40,165 bases of DNA from Paratrimastix pyriformis (taxonomy: Eukaryota; Preaxostyla; Paratrimastigidae). The stretch's first letter is position 1. Every line of letters starts with the position of its first letter. Shown one piece after another: positions 17,401 through 25,817 of the stretch. Location: positions 1-40,165 of the forward strand of contig JAPMOS010000257.1 of the NCBI GenBank assembly GCA_027972325.1, read 5' to 3'. A model generated the notes under the pieces. The model was not told the DNA's origin and did no database searches. It was given only the letters and a program-made list of their open reading frames with translations. A program made the translations under genes and the position numbers.

Positions 17401-19330
17401 TCAAGGGGCGGCTCGGTGGGGGGGAAGAATGACCAAGAAAATGGACGAGCAAACCCGCCTCCTCAGACGCCAAGGCAAGACCACCAGCCGGATTGCCCGG
17501 CTGCAGCACCGCAGTGAGACATCTGTTCGTCGGGCACTGAGCCGCTCCCCATCCGCCAAACCGGGAGCCCGGGGGAGACCACGAAAGCATTCTCGCCCGG
17601 ACGACCAGGCCATCATCCGACGTGCAAAGCGCCACAGAACGGAGAGTCTGCCCAAATTGGCCCGCTGGGCACGCAAGAAGAGGACCATCCGCATCAGCCC
17701 ACAGACAGTCTCGCGCATCCTCCTGCGGGCTGGCCTGCAATCGAAGTGGCAAACCAAAAACCCCTCCTCACCGAGGCCCACCGACAAAAACGTCTCGCGT
17801 TTGCCCGAACCGAGAAGGATCGCGACTGGTCCAAGGTGGTCTTCCTGGACGAGACAACCTTCACCACAGGCCCCGCAAGCATCGTGTCCGTGCGGGCCGG
17901 AACGAGTTCGTGCCACTGCCCACCATCAAGCATCCCCCAAAGTCCATGTCTGGGGCGGGGTCAGTGCCAAGGGGAAAACGAAGGTGTTCATCTTCACCGA
18001 AAACCTGGACGCCGCCCTCTACACGCGCATCCTGAACGAGGCCTTGCTCCCCTCTCTTCGCGCCCTGGGTCGGGGTGCCGGGCCCATCCAGCAGGACAAC
18101 GATCCGAAGCACAATGCAAAAGTGTGTCTGAAAGTGCTGACCGACCATCACATCAGCCGTGTGCTTCAGCCACCCCAGAGCCCCGACCTCAACCCACTGG
18201 AGAACGTCTGGAACACCCTCAAGGACCGTGTGGCAGAGCACAACCCCGGATCTGCCCAGCAGCTGCGGAGGTGGATCCAATTTGAGTGGGACAAAATGCG
18301 AAATGCCGATTTTCTGTCATCGGTTTTGAGTATGCCCCAAAGATGTCAAGCGGTCATCGACGCCCAGGGCGGCCCCACCCGATATTAATCCATATGAGTA
18401 AATGTCAGTGAATTCTCCGAACACGGTGCCATGGGGCTTCCCCCCCCGACGGTTCCTTGGGGGTCAAACGGGACTGGGTTTTCCGCCGCTATTTATGAGA
18501 GGTACTGTATGTCATGGGTATGTGTGTCATGGGTATGTGTCATGGGTATGTGTGTCATGGGTATGTGTGTCATGGGTATGTGTGTCATGATGGGTATGTT
18601 TGTCATGGGTATGTGTGTCATGGGTATGTGTGTCATGGGTATGTGTGTCATGGGTATGTGTGTCATGGGTATGTTTGTCATGGGTATGTGTGTCATGGGT
18701 GTGTCATGGGTATGTGTCATGGGTATGTGTGTCATGGGTATGTGTGTCATGGGTATGTGTGTCATGGGTGTGTCATGGGTATGTTTGTCATGGGTATGTG
18801 TGTCATGGGTATGTGTGTCATGGGTATGTTTGTCGTGGGTATGTGTGTCGTGGGTATGTGTGTCATGGGTATGTGTCATGGGTATGTGTGTCATGGGTAT
18901 GTGTGTCATGATGGGTATGTTTGTCATGGGTATGTGTGTCATGGGTATGTGTGTCATGGGTATGTCGTGTCATGGGTATGTGTGTCATGGGTATGTGTGT
19001 CATGGGTATGTGTCATGGGTATGTGTGTGTCATGGGTATGTGTGTGTCATGGGTATGTCTCATGCCTGTAGATGTTTTCGTGTTTGTGTCCTGTATGTGT
19101 CGTGTGGCTATCACCGCCCCCTCCCCATCATCAGATACCGCCAGGACCCCACAGACACAGGCAGCCAACCCCCATGCGGACCATGGTCTCCCCGAAGAGC
19201 TCCGAAGGCCCAGATGGCGATCCGGCAGCCACCCCGAAGAGCGGCATCTCCTCAAGCTGGGGCACGGCGGCTGGGCAGCCCCCCGCACGACCACCTCGGC
19301 CCGCTGGCCGGTCCGCTCGGTCGACGGGGA
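11460..19330 (-). CDS. Gene D: unknown host protein (partial, four exons)
   Basis: Four minus-strand exons fit together in phase: 19330-19292, 19256-19157, 12220-12140 and 11590-11460. The introns start GTCGTG, GTCTGT and GTCTCC and end CCAG or GCAG. Joined, the text runs SPSTERTGQRAEV, LEEMPLFGVAAG, ELFGETMVRMGVGCLYPPSG, ADERLATLLLDRLGLPS, GCGPDWPRLPRTSPDLAIIL, and ends ARPGERRVAR with a stop at 11460. Split codons at both of the last junctions (T|AC and C|CC) support the model. I do not recognise the family. The long intron (12221-19156) holds a minisatellite, a non-LTR element and a Tc1/mariner element. Upstream exons are unresolved; an ATG at 20518 followed by DIRVEALKRLPRG is a possible start. 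Confidence 0.5.
11668..11930. repeat. GGGGAATATCGACATCT minisatellite
   Basis: About ten degenerate copies of a 17-20-bp unit with a TATCGACATCTGGGG core, inside the last gene D intron (11591-12139). Confidence 0.85.
12255..12722. repeat. CATGGGTATGTGTGT minisatellite, block 1
   Basis: Tandem CATGGGTATGTGTGT units with shorter and longer variants (CATGGGTGT). It lies in the long gene D intron and is interrupted on its right by the GIY-YIG non-LTR element. Confidence 0.95.
12900..13200 (+). pseudogene. GIY-YIG endonuclease domain of the non-LTR element
   Basis: The frame at 12921 reads VLYFLANRHRHLYIGSTTHL followed by TRRFCQHN, TSRGRPWRLV and LERTRRLEDLL. This matches the GIY-YIG signature in order: a Y in the GIY position, LYIGST as YIG-x-T, Leu, the catalytic Arg, Gln-His, Trp in the second half, and a late Glu. 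GIY-YIG is the nuclease of UvrC, SLX1, some homing endonucleases and Penelope-like elements. Here it sits N-terminal to a LINE-type RT. The minus-strand copy has the same domain in the same place (about 38880-39150). Confidence 0.8.
13890..14900 (+). pseudogene. Reverse transcriptase region
   Basis: The RT of LINE type shows APGADGVGIDAVKS, SSWRHIALCDVLAKIY, VAFIDLRNAFGSV (motif A), GVRQGDSLSPIIFLLAVDPL (motif B) and, in another frame, FADDIALLAPSD (motif C at 14754-14765). The frame change lies between motifs B and C, around 14690-14720. Motif spacing is that of non-LTR elements, not Penelope or LTR types. Confidence 0.85.
15690..15930 (+). pseudogene. RNase H domain with internal deletion
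   Basis: IQVFTDGSFEVGP carries the first catalytic Asp, and NLQADRLAGEA carries the last block. Between DGRAVAL and RRWPRLLCHHVPSH, about 70-75 residues are missing relative to the minus-strand copy. The lost part includes the Glu (AEIEAIRLAI) and second Asp (LLLSDSEYALG) blocks. The domain should be inactive. Confidence 0.75.
16335..16938 (+). pseudogene. CCHC and restriction-like endonuclease C-terminus
   Basis: CPLCHGAPETMAHLLSAC gives C-x2-C-x8-H-x4-C. It is followed by LHPDLVLQS...WWLVDVAITG (PD and a second Asp) and, after a frame change, ATHYAELCR (Lys/Tyr region). This is the arrangement of the R2-type endonuclease. The frame ends AAADEPHP at 16938. Confidence 0.8.
17060..17145 (+). 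other. Conserved 3' terminal stem-loop and tail of the GIY-YIG family
   Basis: GCGAAGGCG pairs imperfectly with CGCCTGCG: a 5-bp AGGCG/CGCCT core, one mismatch, then GC pairs. CTCGCAAATACACAGCATG and a TC repeat follow. The same end is found at 4977 and, in reverse, at 20341, 27157 and 34763, which fixes it as the element terminus. It is the likely RT recognition structure. Confidence 0.65.
17146..17258. repeat. CATGGGTATGTGTGT minisatellite, block 2
   Basis: The array resumes directly after the TC tail of the non-LTR element and stops at the TA target of the Tc1/mariner element. Confidence 0.95.
17260..18507 (+). mobile_element. Tc1/mariner element, 1,248 bp
   Basis: The terminal inverted repeats match perfectly over 30 bp (17260-17289 and 18478-18507) and begin CAGTACCTCTCATAAATAGC. 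The element is flanked by TA on both sides (17258-17259 and 18508-18509), the target duplication of this superfamily, within the minisatellite. It holds one transposase gene in plus orientation. Confidence 0.95.
17429..18388 (+). pseudogene. Tc1/mariner DD34E transposase, frameshifted
   Basis: The likely start is ATG at 17429 (MTKKMDEQTRLLRRQGK). A helix-turn-helix (TSRIARLQHRSETSVRRAL), a GRPRK hook and a second DNA-binding helix follow. First catalytic Asp: WSKVVFLDETTF; second Asp: IQQDNDPKHNAK; Glu: SPDLNPLENVW, about 34 residues on. The text changes frame three times, near 17755, 17875 and 17935, always in the same direction, so the core is disrupted while both ends are in one frame. The stop is at 18388. 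The copy should be inactive itself but movable in trans given its intact ends. Confidence 0.9.
18508..19062. repeat. CATGGGTATGTGTGT minisatellite, block 3
   Basis: The array continues after the Tc1/mariner element with variants CATGATGGGTATGT and CGTGGGTATG. With blocks 1 and 2 it was one array of about 1.1 kb before two insertions. Confidence 0.95.
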
Positions 19331-20559
19331 CTTGATCGGCCGAAGTGGTGTGGGTGGGGGAAGGGGGGAGGGGGTGAGGGGAAGAGGGGCGAGCGTGGGG
19401 GGGGGGGGGGGGGGGGGGTGTTGTGATGAGCGAATGGGGAAAGGTGGGCTGGTCCGCCATACGATCGCCTAGATGGCCATGGCGATGGGTGGGGGAAATC
19501 GGGGCCCGTGATGTCAGGGCCACCTCGCGGCCCCCAAATCAGGCGCCCCCATCCCCCACAGCACAGCCCCCCGATTGGGGCCCCAACATCCCCCGGGGGA
19601 CGGACCCGTCGATCGTCTCGGTGATGACCACCCCGGGCCCCACAAAGACAAAGACCCCAGCCGCCCAGTGGTCATCGCCACGCACCTGCCCCCCAACCAC
19701 CAGCCATCCATCACCCAGGAAGAGCTGAGGATGACATCGTCACGCACCTGCCCCCCAGCCAGCCAGCCATCCATCACCCAGACCAGAAAAGAAGAGGTGA
19801 GGGCCCTCCAGCCACCATCCAGCCTCACCACCACCACCACCAACCGCAAACAGGCAGGAAGATCGTGAGGATGGCCATACCCCCCAGGTGGTGGAAGCGG
19901 GGTGTGGGTGGGGGACGGGGAACAAAAGGCAGGAAGATCGTGAGGAGGGGATGCCATCGTCAGGGGTGGGTGGCTTGGCCCCCTCCCAGGTGGCGATACC
20001 CTCAGGTGGCCATACCCCCCAGGTGGTCATACCCCCTCGGGTGGCTATACCCACCAATGCTTCTCATCCCCCATGTGGCTATCCCCATCGGGTGGCTATC
20101 CCCATCGGGTGGCTATCCCCATCGGGTGGCTATCGGGCGTGTACCCGCAGGTGGCGTCTCTCCCCCCGTGTGGTTCTCCCCGCTACCTTCCCCCCGATGT
20201 GTCAGGGACGAATGTGTCGGTTCGGGTATGTGTCAGGTATGGGTCGGGTATGTGTCGGGTATGTGTCGGGTATGTGTCGGGTATGGATCGGGTATGTGTC
20301 GGGGGTCTGTCAGATGTGTGAGCTCGTGGATGGACGGGGGTGGAGAGAACATGCTGTGTATTTGCGAGGGCGCAGGCGAAAAGTTGAAATGTGGGCATGG
20401 GGGCATGGGGGGCATGGGGGGGCGTCCTGGGCGGACCTCCTCGGCCGGGGGCGGGTCCATGGGGGCGGTGGATATGCCCACGGGGGAGCCGTTTGAGCGC
20501 TTCCACCCGGATGTCCATCGTCTTGCCGGCGGCTGGGGGTCTTACCCGCCCGGGGCGGG
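19331..20559. other. Upstream region of gene D with minisatellites
   Basis: This holds a poly-G run (about 19398-19418), a GGTGGCTATCCCC-type minisatellite (about 19985-20140) and a CGGGTATGTGT array (about 20216-20305). On the minus strand, 19690-19600 reads GVFVFVGPGVVITETIDG before GTCCGT, and 20518 downwards reads MDIRVEALKRLPRG. Both could be upstream gene D exons, but I could not join them in phase. Confidence 0.4.
20341..20388 (-). mobile_element. Very short (about 45 bp) 3' end of the GIY-YIG family
   Basis: GAGAGAACATGCTGTGTATT followed by TGCGAGGGCGCAGGCGA is the reverse complement of the family terminus. It breaks off just past the stem-loop. Confidence 0.7.
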
Positions 20560-21115
20560 TCAAGCTCCCGAGGCAGAGGGAGCGCCGACAATGGCGAGCA
20601 GAGATCCGCAATCGAACACAACGAGCGCACAAACAGACCTTCAAAGGCTGCAAGATGATGGATGATACGGCCCTTTGGTGCAGGGACAGCTCTCAAAAAG
20701 CGGATCTCCCCTTTGAGTCCTGGGTGTTTTGAAAGAAAACAGGGGATTTGCACTGGAATCGTCCTCTGAAAGGAGCAACAAAAAAAAGTAATTGAAATGC
20801 TGACAAAATCAAGAAAAGCAGAACGCAAACCGGAATCAAAACAAGGTCTCCGAGATTGTGGTCAAGGATATTAGGTCGCAAAGCGACCCGCGGAAGCGGA
20901 AAATGGCCACAAACAAATGATGATAAACGTGTTGGCCCGGGGAATAGGAACAAACGCCGGAGAGAGAGGAACAAATTGACATGCCCTCTGCGGGGGCGTA
21001 CCGGCAATATTTTCTCTGGCGAACTGCTCTCTTCTTGATTTCTGAATGAAGGAGGAGGATCAGGAGGTGTCTGAACCTTGAAGTTCCGCACTGTTCGTGG
21101 TGGCGATGCTCACAG
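20560..21115. promoter_or_regulatory. AT-richer interval between gene D and gene C
   Basis: About 550 bp without repeats or a supported exon, clearly richer in A/T than its surroundings (for example 20730-20860, with A runs). It lies between minus-strand gene D and plus-strand gene C, so a divergent promoter is plausible. No specific motif was recognised. Confidence 0.35.
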
Positions 21116-21369
21116 CGCGGCATCCTCGTGTTATCTGGTCACGCCATCGCGCCCAGCGGGATCGCCGATGTGTCTCGTGTGCTCCAAAATCAGGCGCGTC
21201 GCGATGGCGGTTCCCACCACAGCACGCTTCTTTCGACGGTCTGCTTATTACATCCACTCCCCACCACCACACGATCACCCCACCTCACAGACGGCACCGG
21301 ACGGACCCCACCCCGAGCTGGCCCCGCCGCCTTTGGACGACCTGATGGGCCTGGGGGGCCGTCTTCAAG
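21116..21369 (+). CDS. Gene C candidate exons
   Basis: Exon 21116-21238 reads RGILVLSGHAIAPSGIADVS and then RVLQNQARRDGG. A 52-bp intron follows (21239-21290, GTCTGC...CCTCACAG). The next exon, 21291-21369, reads TAPDGPHPELAPPPLDDLMG and ends before GTCGGC. The splice signals match those inferred in genes A, B and D. The first exon and its start codon are not identified, and the function is unknown. Confidence 0.4.
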
Positions 21370-21497
21370 GTCGGCACCGTTTGTTGGGCATTTCTCGTTC
21401 ATTCGGCTCCCACTCACACCCTCCCACCGTCATCGCGGCCATCATCATCATCCCACCCGACATCCTCTTTTCCCATCGTCCCACGCCACCCACCCAG

Positions 21498-21583
21498 CGC
21501 GAAACTGAGTCGACTTCCTTCCGGGCCGTGGGCGGAGTGCCCATTCGGTGTGCTCAGCGTCCTCTGCGCGGCCTGCCTCGACC
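21498..21583 (+). CDS. Gene C candidate exon
   Basis: Between CCACCCAG and GTCCGT, one frame reads AKLSRLPSGPWAECPFGVLS followed by VLCAACLD. The phase does not match the preceding candidate directly, so the model is incomplete. Confidence 0.3.
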
Positions 21584-21899
21584 GTCCGTCAATGTGTGCC
21601 GTCTTGAGTGAGTGCGTCTGTCTTGTGGCATCTTGTGTGTGTGTGCGTATGGCTTGTGCCGTCTTGTATGTCTGATGTCACCCTGCGTGTCTTGTGGCAT
21701 GGCTGATGAGCGGAGGATGATCGGATAATGATCGGGTGATGATCGGATGACGATGGTGATGACTGGTTGATGACTGGATGATGATGTTGATGATGATGTT
21801 GATGATGACTGGTTGATGATGATGTTGATGATAATGAGGATGACTGGTTGATAATAAGAATGAGGGTGGTGATTATGATTGTGATTGGATAGATGATGT

Positions 21900-21961
<62 letters not shown>

Positions 21962-22689
21962 GGTGACCATTTGCACGCGCCCATCTTCTGCCCTTCCCCC
22001 ATTGGCTTCTCTTCTCCTCTTCATCCCTCCTCCCCCTCTCCACCACCATCCTCTCCCATCACCATCGCGCCACAGACCGTTAGTTGCCACCCTGAAGTTC
22101 GCCCAGCGGTCCTCCCTCCCCCCCCCCCCACTCTCTCTCTCTCTCTCTCTCCTCCATTCTATTCCATTTCCCCCTCCCCCGAACCCACCACCATGAAACA
22201 CCAAAACTCATCCCCCATCCCCTTTCCTCCCTCCCTCCCTCCCTCCCTCCCTCCCCTCTTCCCCGTTCATGCTGATGATGATGTTCATGCTGATGATCTT
22301 CATGCTGATGATGATCTTCATGCTGATGATGATGTTCATGTTGATGGTGATGTTCATGCTGATGATGTTCATGCTGATGATGTTCATGCTGATGATGATG
22401 TTCATGTTGATGGTGATGTTCATGCTGATGATGTTCATGCTGATGATGTTCATGCTGATGATGATGTTCATGTTGATGGTGATGTTCATGCTGATGATGT
22501 TCATGCTGATGATGTTCATGCTGATGATGATGTTCATGTTGATGGTGATGTTCATGTTGATGATGTTCATGCTGATGATGTTCATGCTGATGGTGTTCAT
22601 GCTGATGATGATGTTCATGTTGATGGTGATGTTCATGCTGATGATGTTCATGCTGATGATGTTCTCACTCTGCCCGCCACCCCACCCAG
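21584..22689. repeat. GAT-rich DNA and a 66-bp higher-order minisatellite
   Basis: GAT microsatellites span about 21700-21960. CT-rich DNA follows, then (22270-22665) about five copies of a 66-bp unit made of GTTCATGCTGATGAT-type subunits of 15, 15, 18 and 18 bp. The unit is a multiple of three and is open in several frames (VHADD repeats in one), but it is probably intronic. Confidence 0.8.
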
Positions 22690-22837
22690 CGAGCGGAGGC
22701 CGAGCTCCAAGTGGCCCGGGAGACACTCAAGGAGCTGGAAGGAGATGATGATGATGATGCTGATGGCTGATGAGCTCCAAGTGGCCCGGGAGACACTCAA
22801 GGAGATCGACACGGCGCTGTCCCTCATCCAGGAGCTG
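22690..22837 (+). CDS. Gene C candidate coiled-coil exon with internal duplication
   Basis: After the CACCCAG acceptor the frame reads RAEAELQVARETLKE. About 80 bp later the same GAGCTCCAAGTGGCCCGGGA block recurs and reads ELQVARETLKEIDTALSLIQ, ending before GTCCGT. A GAT stretch and a TGA lie between the copies, so only one copy can be used in a given transcript. This resembles part of an amphipathic helix; the family is unknown. Confidence 0.4.
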
Positions 22838-23070
22838 GTCCGTCCGTCCGACTGCCTGCCAGACCCACCCACCCCCGTGTGTGTCTGTGTGTCTGTGTGT
22901 CTGTGTGGTGCAAAGGAGCTGGTCCGTCCGACTGCCTGCCAGACCCAGCCCCCCCGTGTGTGTCTGTGTGTGTGTCTGTTTATGTGTCTGTGTCTGTGTG
23001 GAGCAAAGGGGCTGGTCCGTCCGTCCGATTGCCTGCCAGACCCCCACCCCCGGGGATCGATGCACACGAT
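22832..23070. repeat. Tandem repeat of an exon-end fragment with TG-rich spacer
   Basis: Three copies of GGAGCTGGTCCGTCC-GACTGCCTGCCAGACCC are separated by TGTGTCTG runs, with a period of about 80-95 bp. The unit includes the exon end and GTCCGT donor of the candidate exon. Confidence 0.8.
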
Positions 23071-23149
23071 CCTCCCCTGGCTTTGGCCTGCTCCACACAA
23101 TCAGCCTCCCCTCCCCCCCCCCCCCCCCCCCCGACCTGACGCCCGACGA

Positions 23150-23730
23150 GGATCAGGATGATGCTGAAGCTGATGATGATGATGAAGATGCTGATGATGA
23201 CGATGACTGGGGATGATGATGACTGAATGATGAGGATGAGGATGAGGATGAGGAGGAGAAGGAGGAGGAGGAGGAGGATGAGGATGACGACGACGATGAT
23301 GTTGATTGAGGGCGGAGTGTGGTTGAGCAAAGACACTGCGCTAATTCCCTCAGAGGGCGGGCGGACAGCCTCATCACCCCGATCATCAGCATCATCAGCA
23401 TCACCCCGATCACGACCGCCACGTCATGACGTCTCCCGCATCCCCCACCCCCACCCCCCACCCATCCCCCCCCACCCTTCGCAATGCTCTGCTGAACGCA
23501 GCGTGGTGGCCATGGGACGCCACTCGACGGGCCGCTGCCCTTCCCTCACAGCCCAAGCGGAACACCGTGGACACGCTGACCCCGCTGCGGGGGCGCCCAC
23601 CAGAGCGCAGCCCAGCAGCCCAGGCCCCATCGACCACATACATGCATGTCGAGCAGCCCATGCCCTCATGGCCTCAACCAGCAGTCCAGGCCCCATCGAC
23701 CACATACATGCATGTCGAGCAGGCCGGCGG
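23150..23730. repeat. GAT/GAG-rich DNA and a 65-bp tandem duplication
   Basis: GATGAGGATGAGG repeats span about 23155-23310. A duplicated block with CCCATCGACCACATACATGC lies at about 23628-23660 and 23693-23724. No gene is supported. Confidence 0.6.
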
Positions 23731-23757
23731 CGACTGCCCTGGCTGACGGCTGGCAGC

Positions 23758-23811
23758 CCTGCCGTGGCCTCGGCGGCACTGTGGGCCCTGGCAGCTCTGG
23801 CCCTGGACAGT
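23758..23811 (+). CDS. Gene C candidate exon, helical
   Basis: After GGCTGGCAG it reads PAVASAALWALAALALD and then reaches GTCGAG. The Trp-Ala-Leu helix resembles one helix of an armadillo/HEAT-type repeat, but it is too short to classify. Confidence 0.25.
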
Positions 23812-24303
23812 CGAGTCGGTTGCGGGGAGGATGTGACAAGGGGATGACGATGACTGCTGTTCGGCTCACCCCGTGGAGTGGTGCTCGTTTTTTCCCCTTG
23901 AATTTGAATTTGGAATTATTTTTTTGAATTTTGAATTTGATGGGGCGCTTCTTCTTCTTCGTTGGGTTGGGTCGGCTCGGTTCCTTTCGAATTTGAATCG
24001 GATTCGAATTTTGCTGAGCGTCTCTTCTTGGTATGCTCGTTTCCGCCACATTTCCTTTCGAATCCGAATTTTCAATTTGGTGCGCGTCTCTCCTCCCTCC
24101 TTCCCTCCTTCCCTCCTTCCCTCCCCTCTGCCTCCCCGCCTCCCCTCTGCCTTGTTCGTTTTGTGCCACCGCTGTCGTCGCGAGAGAGAGCAGCCACCAT
24201 ATCGCCCCCACCACCAGACAAACCGAGCAGCAGCAGCAGCAGCAGCAGCGACCTGGCTGGGTGGAGGCCATGCTTTGGGGGCAGGCCGGGGCACCCAGGA
24301 TGG

Positions 24304-24334
<31 letters not shown>

Positions 24335-24540
24335 TGTCGAATCTGAGGGTCGGGACGGTTGGAGGCTCTTGTGCCCTGAGGCGAATCGGCAGCATCGTTT
24401 CGTCTTGCTGAGGCGCCGCTTGATCCACAAATCCCCGGGTTGCTGGGTTTGGGTTTGGGTTGGGTTGGGGTTGGGGGCCGATGGAGGGGGTGGGGAGGGG
24501 GTGGGGAGGAGGCCGTTCTTACCGGGCCGCCGATCGGGGC
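23812..24540. other. No supported gene
   Basis: TTGAATTTGAATTT-rich DNA (about 23895-24085), CTCCCTCCTT runs, a short CAG repeat (about 24226-24249) and a poly-C run of about 30 (24302-24331). Low complexity throughout. Confidence 0.5.
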
Positions 24541-24568
24541 GGCACACAGGTCAGCAGGCAGGGACGGG

Positions 24569-24669
24569 GCCGCCATGGAGCCGCTGGCATCACGACTCGA
24601 AGCGGAGTCGGCCCCCGCAGCGTTGGTTGAGGGCCTGCTGCTCCTGGGGCCCAAGGACGCCGCGTGGGA
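24569..24669 (+). CDS. Gene C candidate exon
   Basis: It reads GAAMEPLASRLEAESAPAAL followed by VEGLLLLGPKDAAWE, up to GAG|GTACAG. The opposite strand has a GTAAGA-type donor close by, so the strand is not certain. Function unknown. Confidence 0.3.
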
Positions 24670-25176
24670 GGTACAGCTGGGCGGATGGGTGGGGGGGGGG
24701 GGGGGGATGCAGCGGAGGGGAGGGCCCGATGAGCTCATGGACACAGAGGGGAGGGCACAGGCCCACCGCACCCACCGCCCCACCCCACCCCGCCCATCAA
24801 CCAGCCCCTCTGCAGCCCAGGGAGGAGCGGAGGGGAGGGTCCGATGAGCAGATGGGCACAGGATGGATGGAGTCACACGCCCCACCGCTCCCACCCACCC
24901 CCCACCCCGCGCATCACCACCCTCATCATCTCCCTGCAGGGGCGGGCGGGCGGGAGAGGCATGCGAACGGGCGGGCGGGGGCGCAGCAGCATGGAGGGCA
25001 TTGATACACACGATGGGACATCGCATCACCTATCGGGCCCCACCAGCCAGGAACTGATGGCGGGCCACAGATGAGATCGGAGGTGGGGGGGCTCGCCCGC
25101 ATGGAAGCTGACGCGAACAGGGCGGGGTTGGGGGGGGCCAGCGACGATGGCCATGCCGATGAGCACATATGCAGAC
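24670..25176. other. 3' flank of gene B
   Basis: Poly-G and CCCACC-rich DNA. 25015-25078 repeats a block (GGGCCCCACCAGCCAG) found inside several gene B units, so the array may once have extended further. I could not identify the last exon or stop of gene B. Confidence 0.4.
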
Positions 25177-25260
25177 CTCGTGGAGGGTGCTGTTCTGGGG
25201 CAGGGCGGCCGCGAGGGCACGCGCCCCCTCGTCGCCAATCTGGTTGTGGTCGAGGTAGAG
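25177..25260 (-). CDS. Gene B LRR cassette 6
   Basis: 84 bp, phase 0-0, LYLDHNQIGDEGARAL with a tail ending NSTLHE. AACGCAG acceptor, GTCTGC donor. Confidence 0.85.
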
Positions 25261-25737
25261 CTGCGTTGATGATGATGATGATGGGTCAGCGCCACCACCA
25301 CCACCAGCGGGCGGGCGGGCGGGCGGGCGGGCGGGAGGGCGGGGGCCGGCAGGACCACCACCAGCATCGGGCATCGTCACCGCCGCCGGCATCATCCCGC
25401 AGCAGCATCGAATGGTGGTGGCCGATGAGCATCGCGGTCGCGTCGCGGAGGAGAGGGCGGCGAGGAGGAAGGGAGACGATCCAGGAAGACAACAGGAAGA
25501 CCAGAAAGAATGCCCGTGAGTGAATGTCTCAGTCAGATCAGGCAAACGATGTGTGAGGGCAAAGAAGGAAGACGACAATTCTCTCGAGAGCATGGCTGCT
25601 CACAGGGAAATCTGGAAAGAGTCTCGCCTGGCATCTCTGGGCCAAAGAAGGAAGAGCCAGGGAGGGAACCACAAAGTGCGAGTCATCATCATCATCCAGT
25701 CATCACCATCCATCCAATCATCATCCAATCATCATCC

Positions 25738-25817
<80 letters not shown>

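Noticed and set aside
12255-19062. Long frames with MGMCVMGMCVMG- or HGYVCHGYV-type repeats.
   Set aside because: These are minisatellite translated in all frames, with no non-repeat domain attached to them.
20918-21045. ATGATGA...CTGA as a C/D-box snoRNA.
   Set aside because: The boxes are too far apart, no terminal stem is seen, and ATGATGA is common in this repeat-rich DNA.
21168-21611. A plus-strand gene starting MCLVCSKIRRVAMAVP.
   Set aside because: An unspliced frame exists, but the alternative frame with a GTCTGC intron gives smoother, less repetitive text. The ATG may be incidental.
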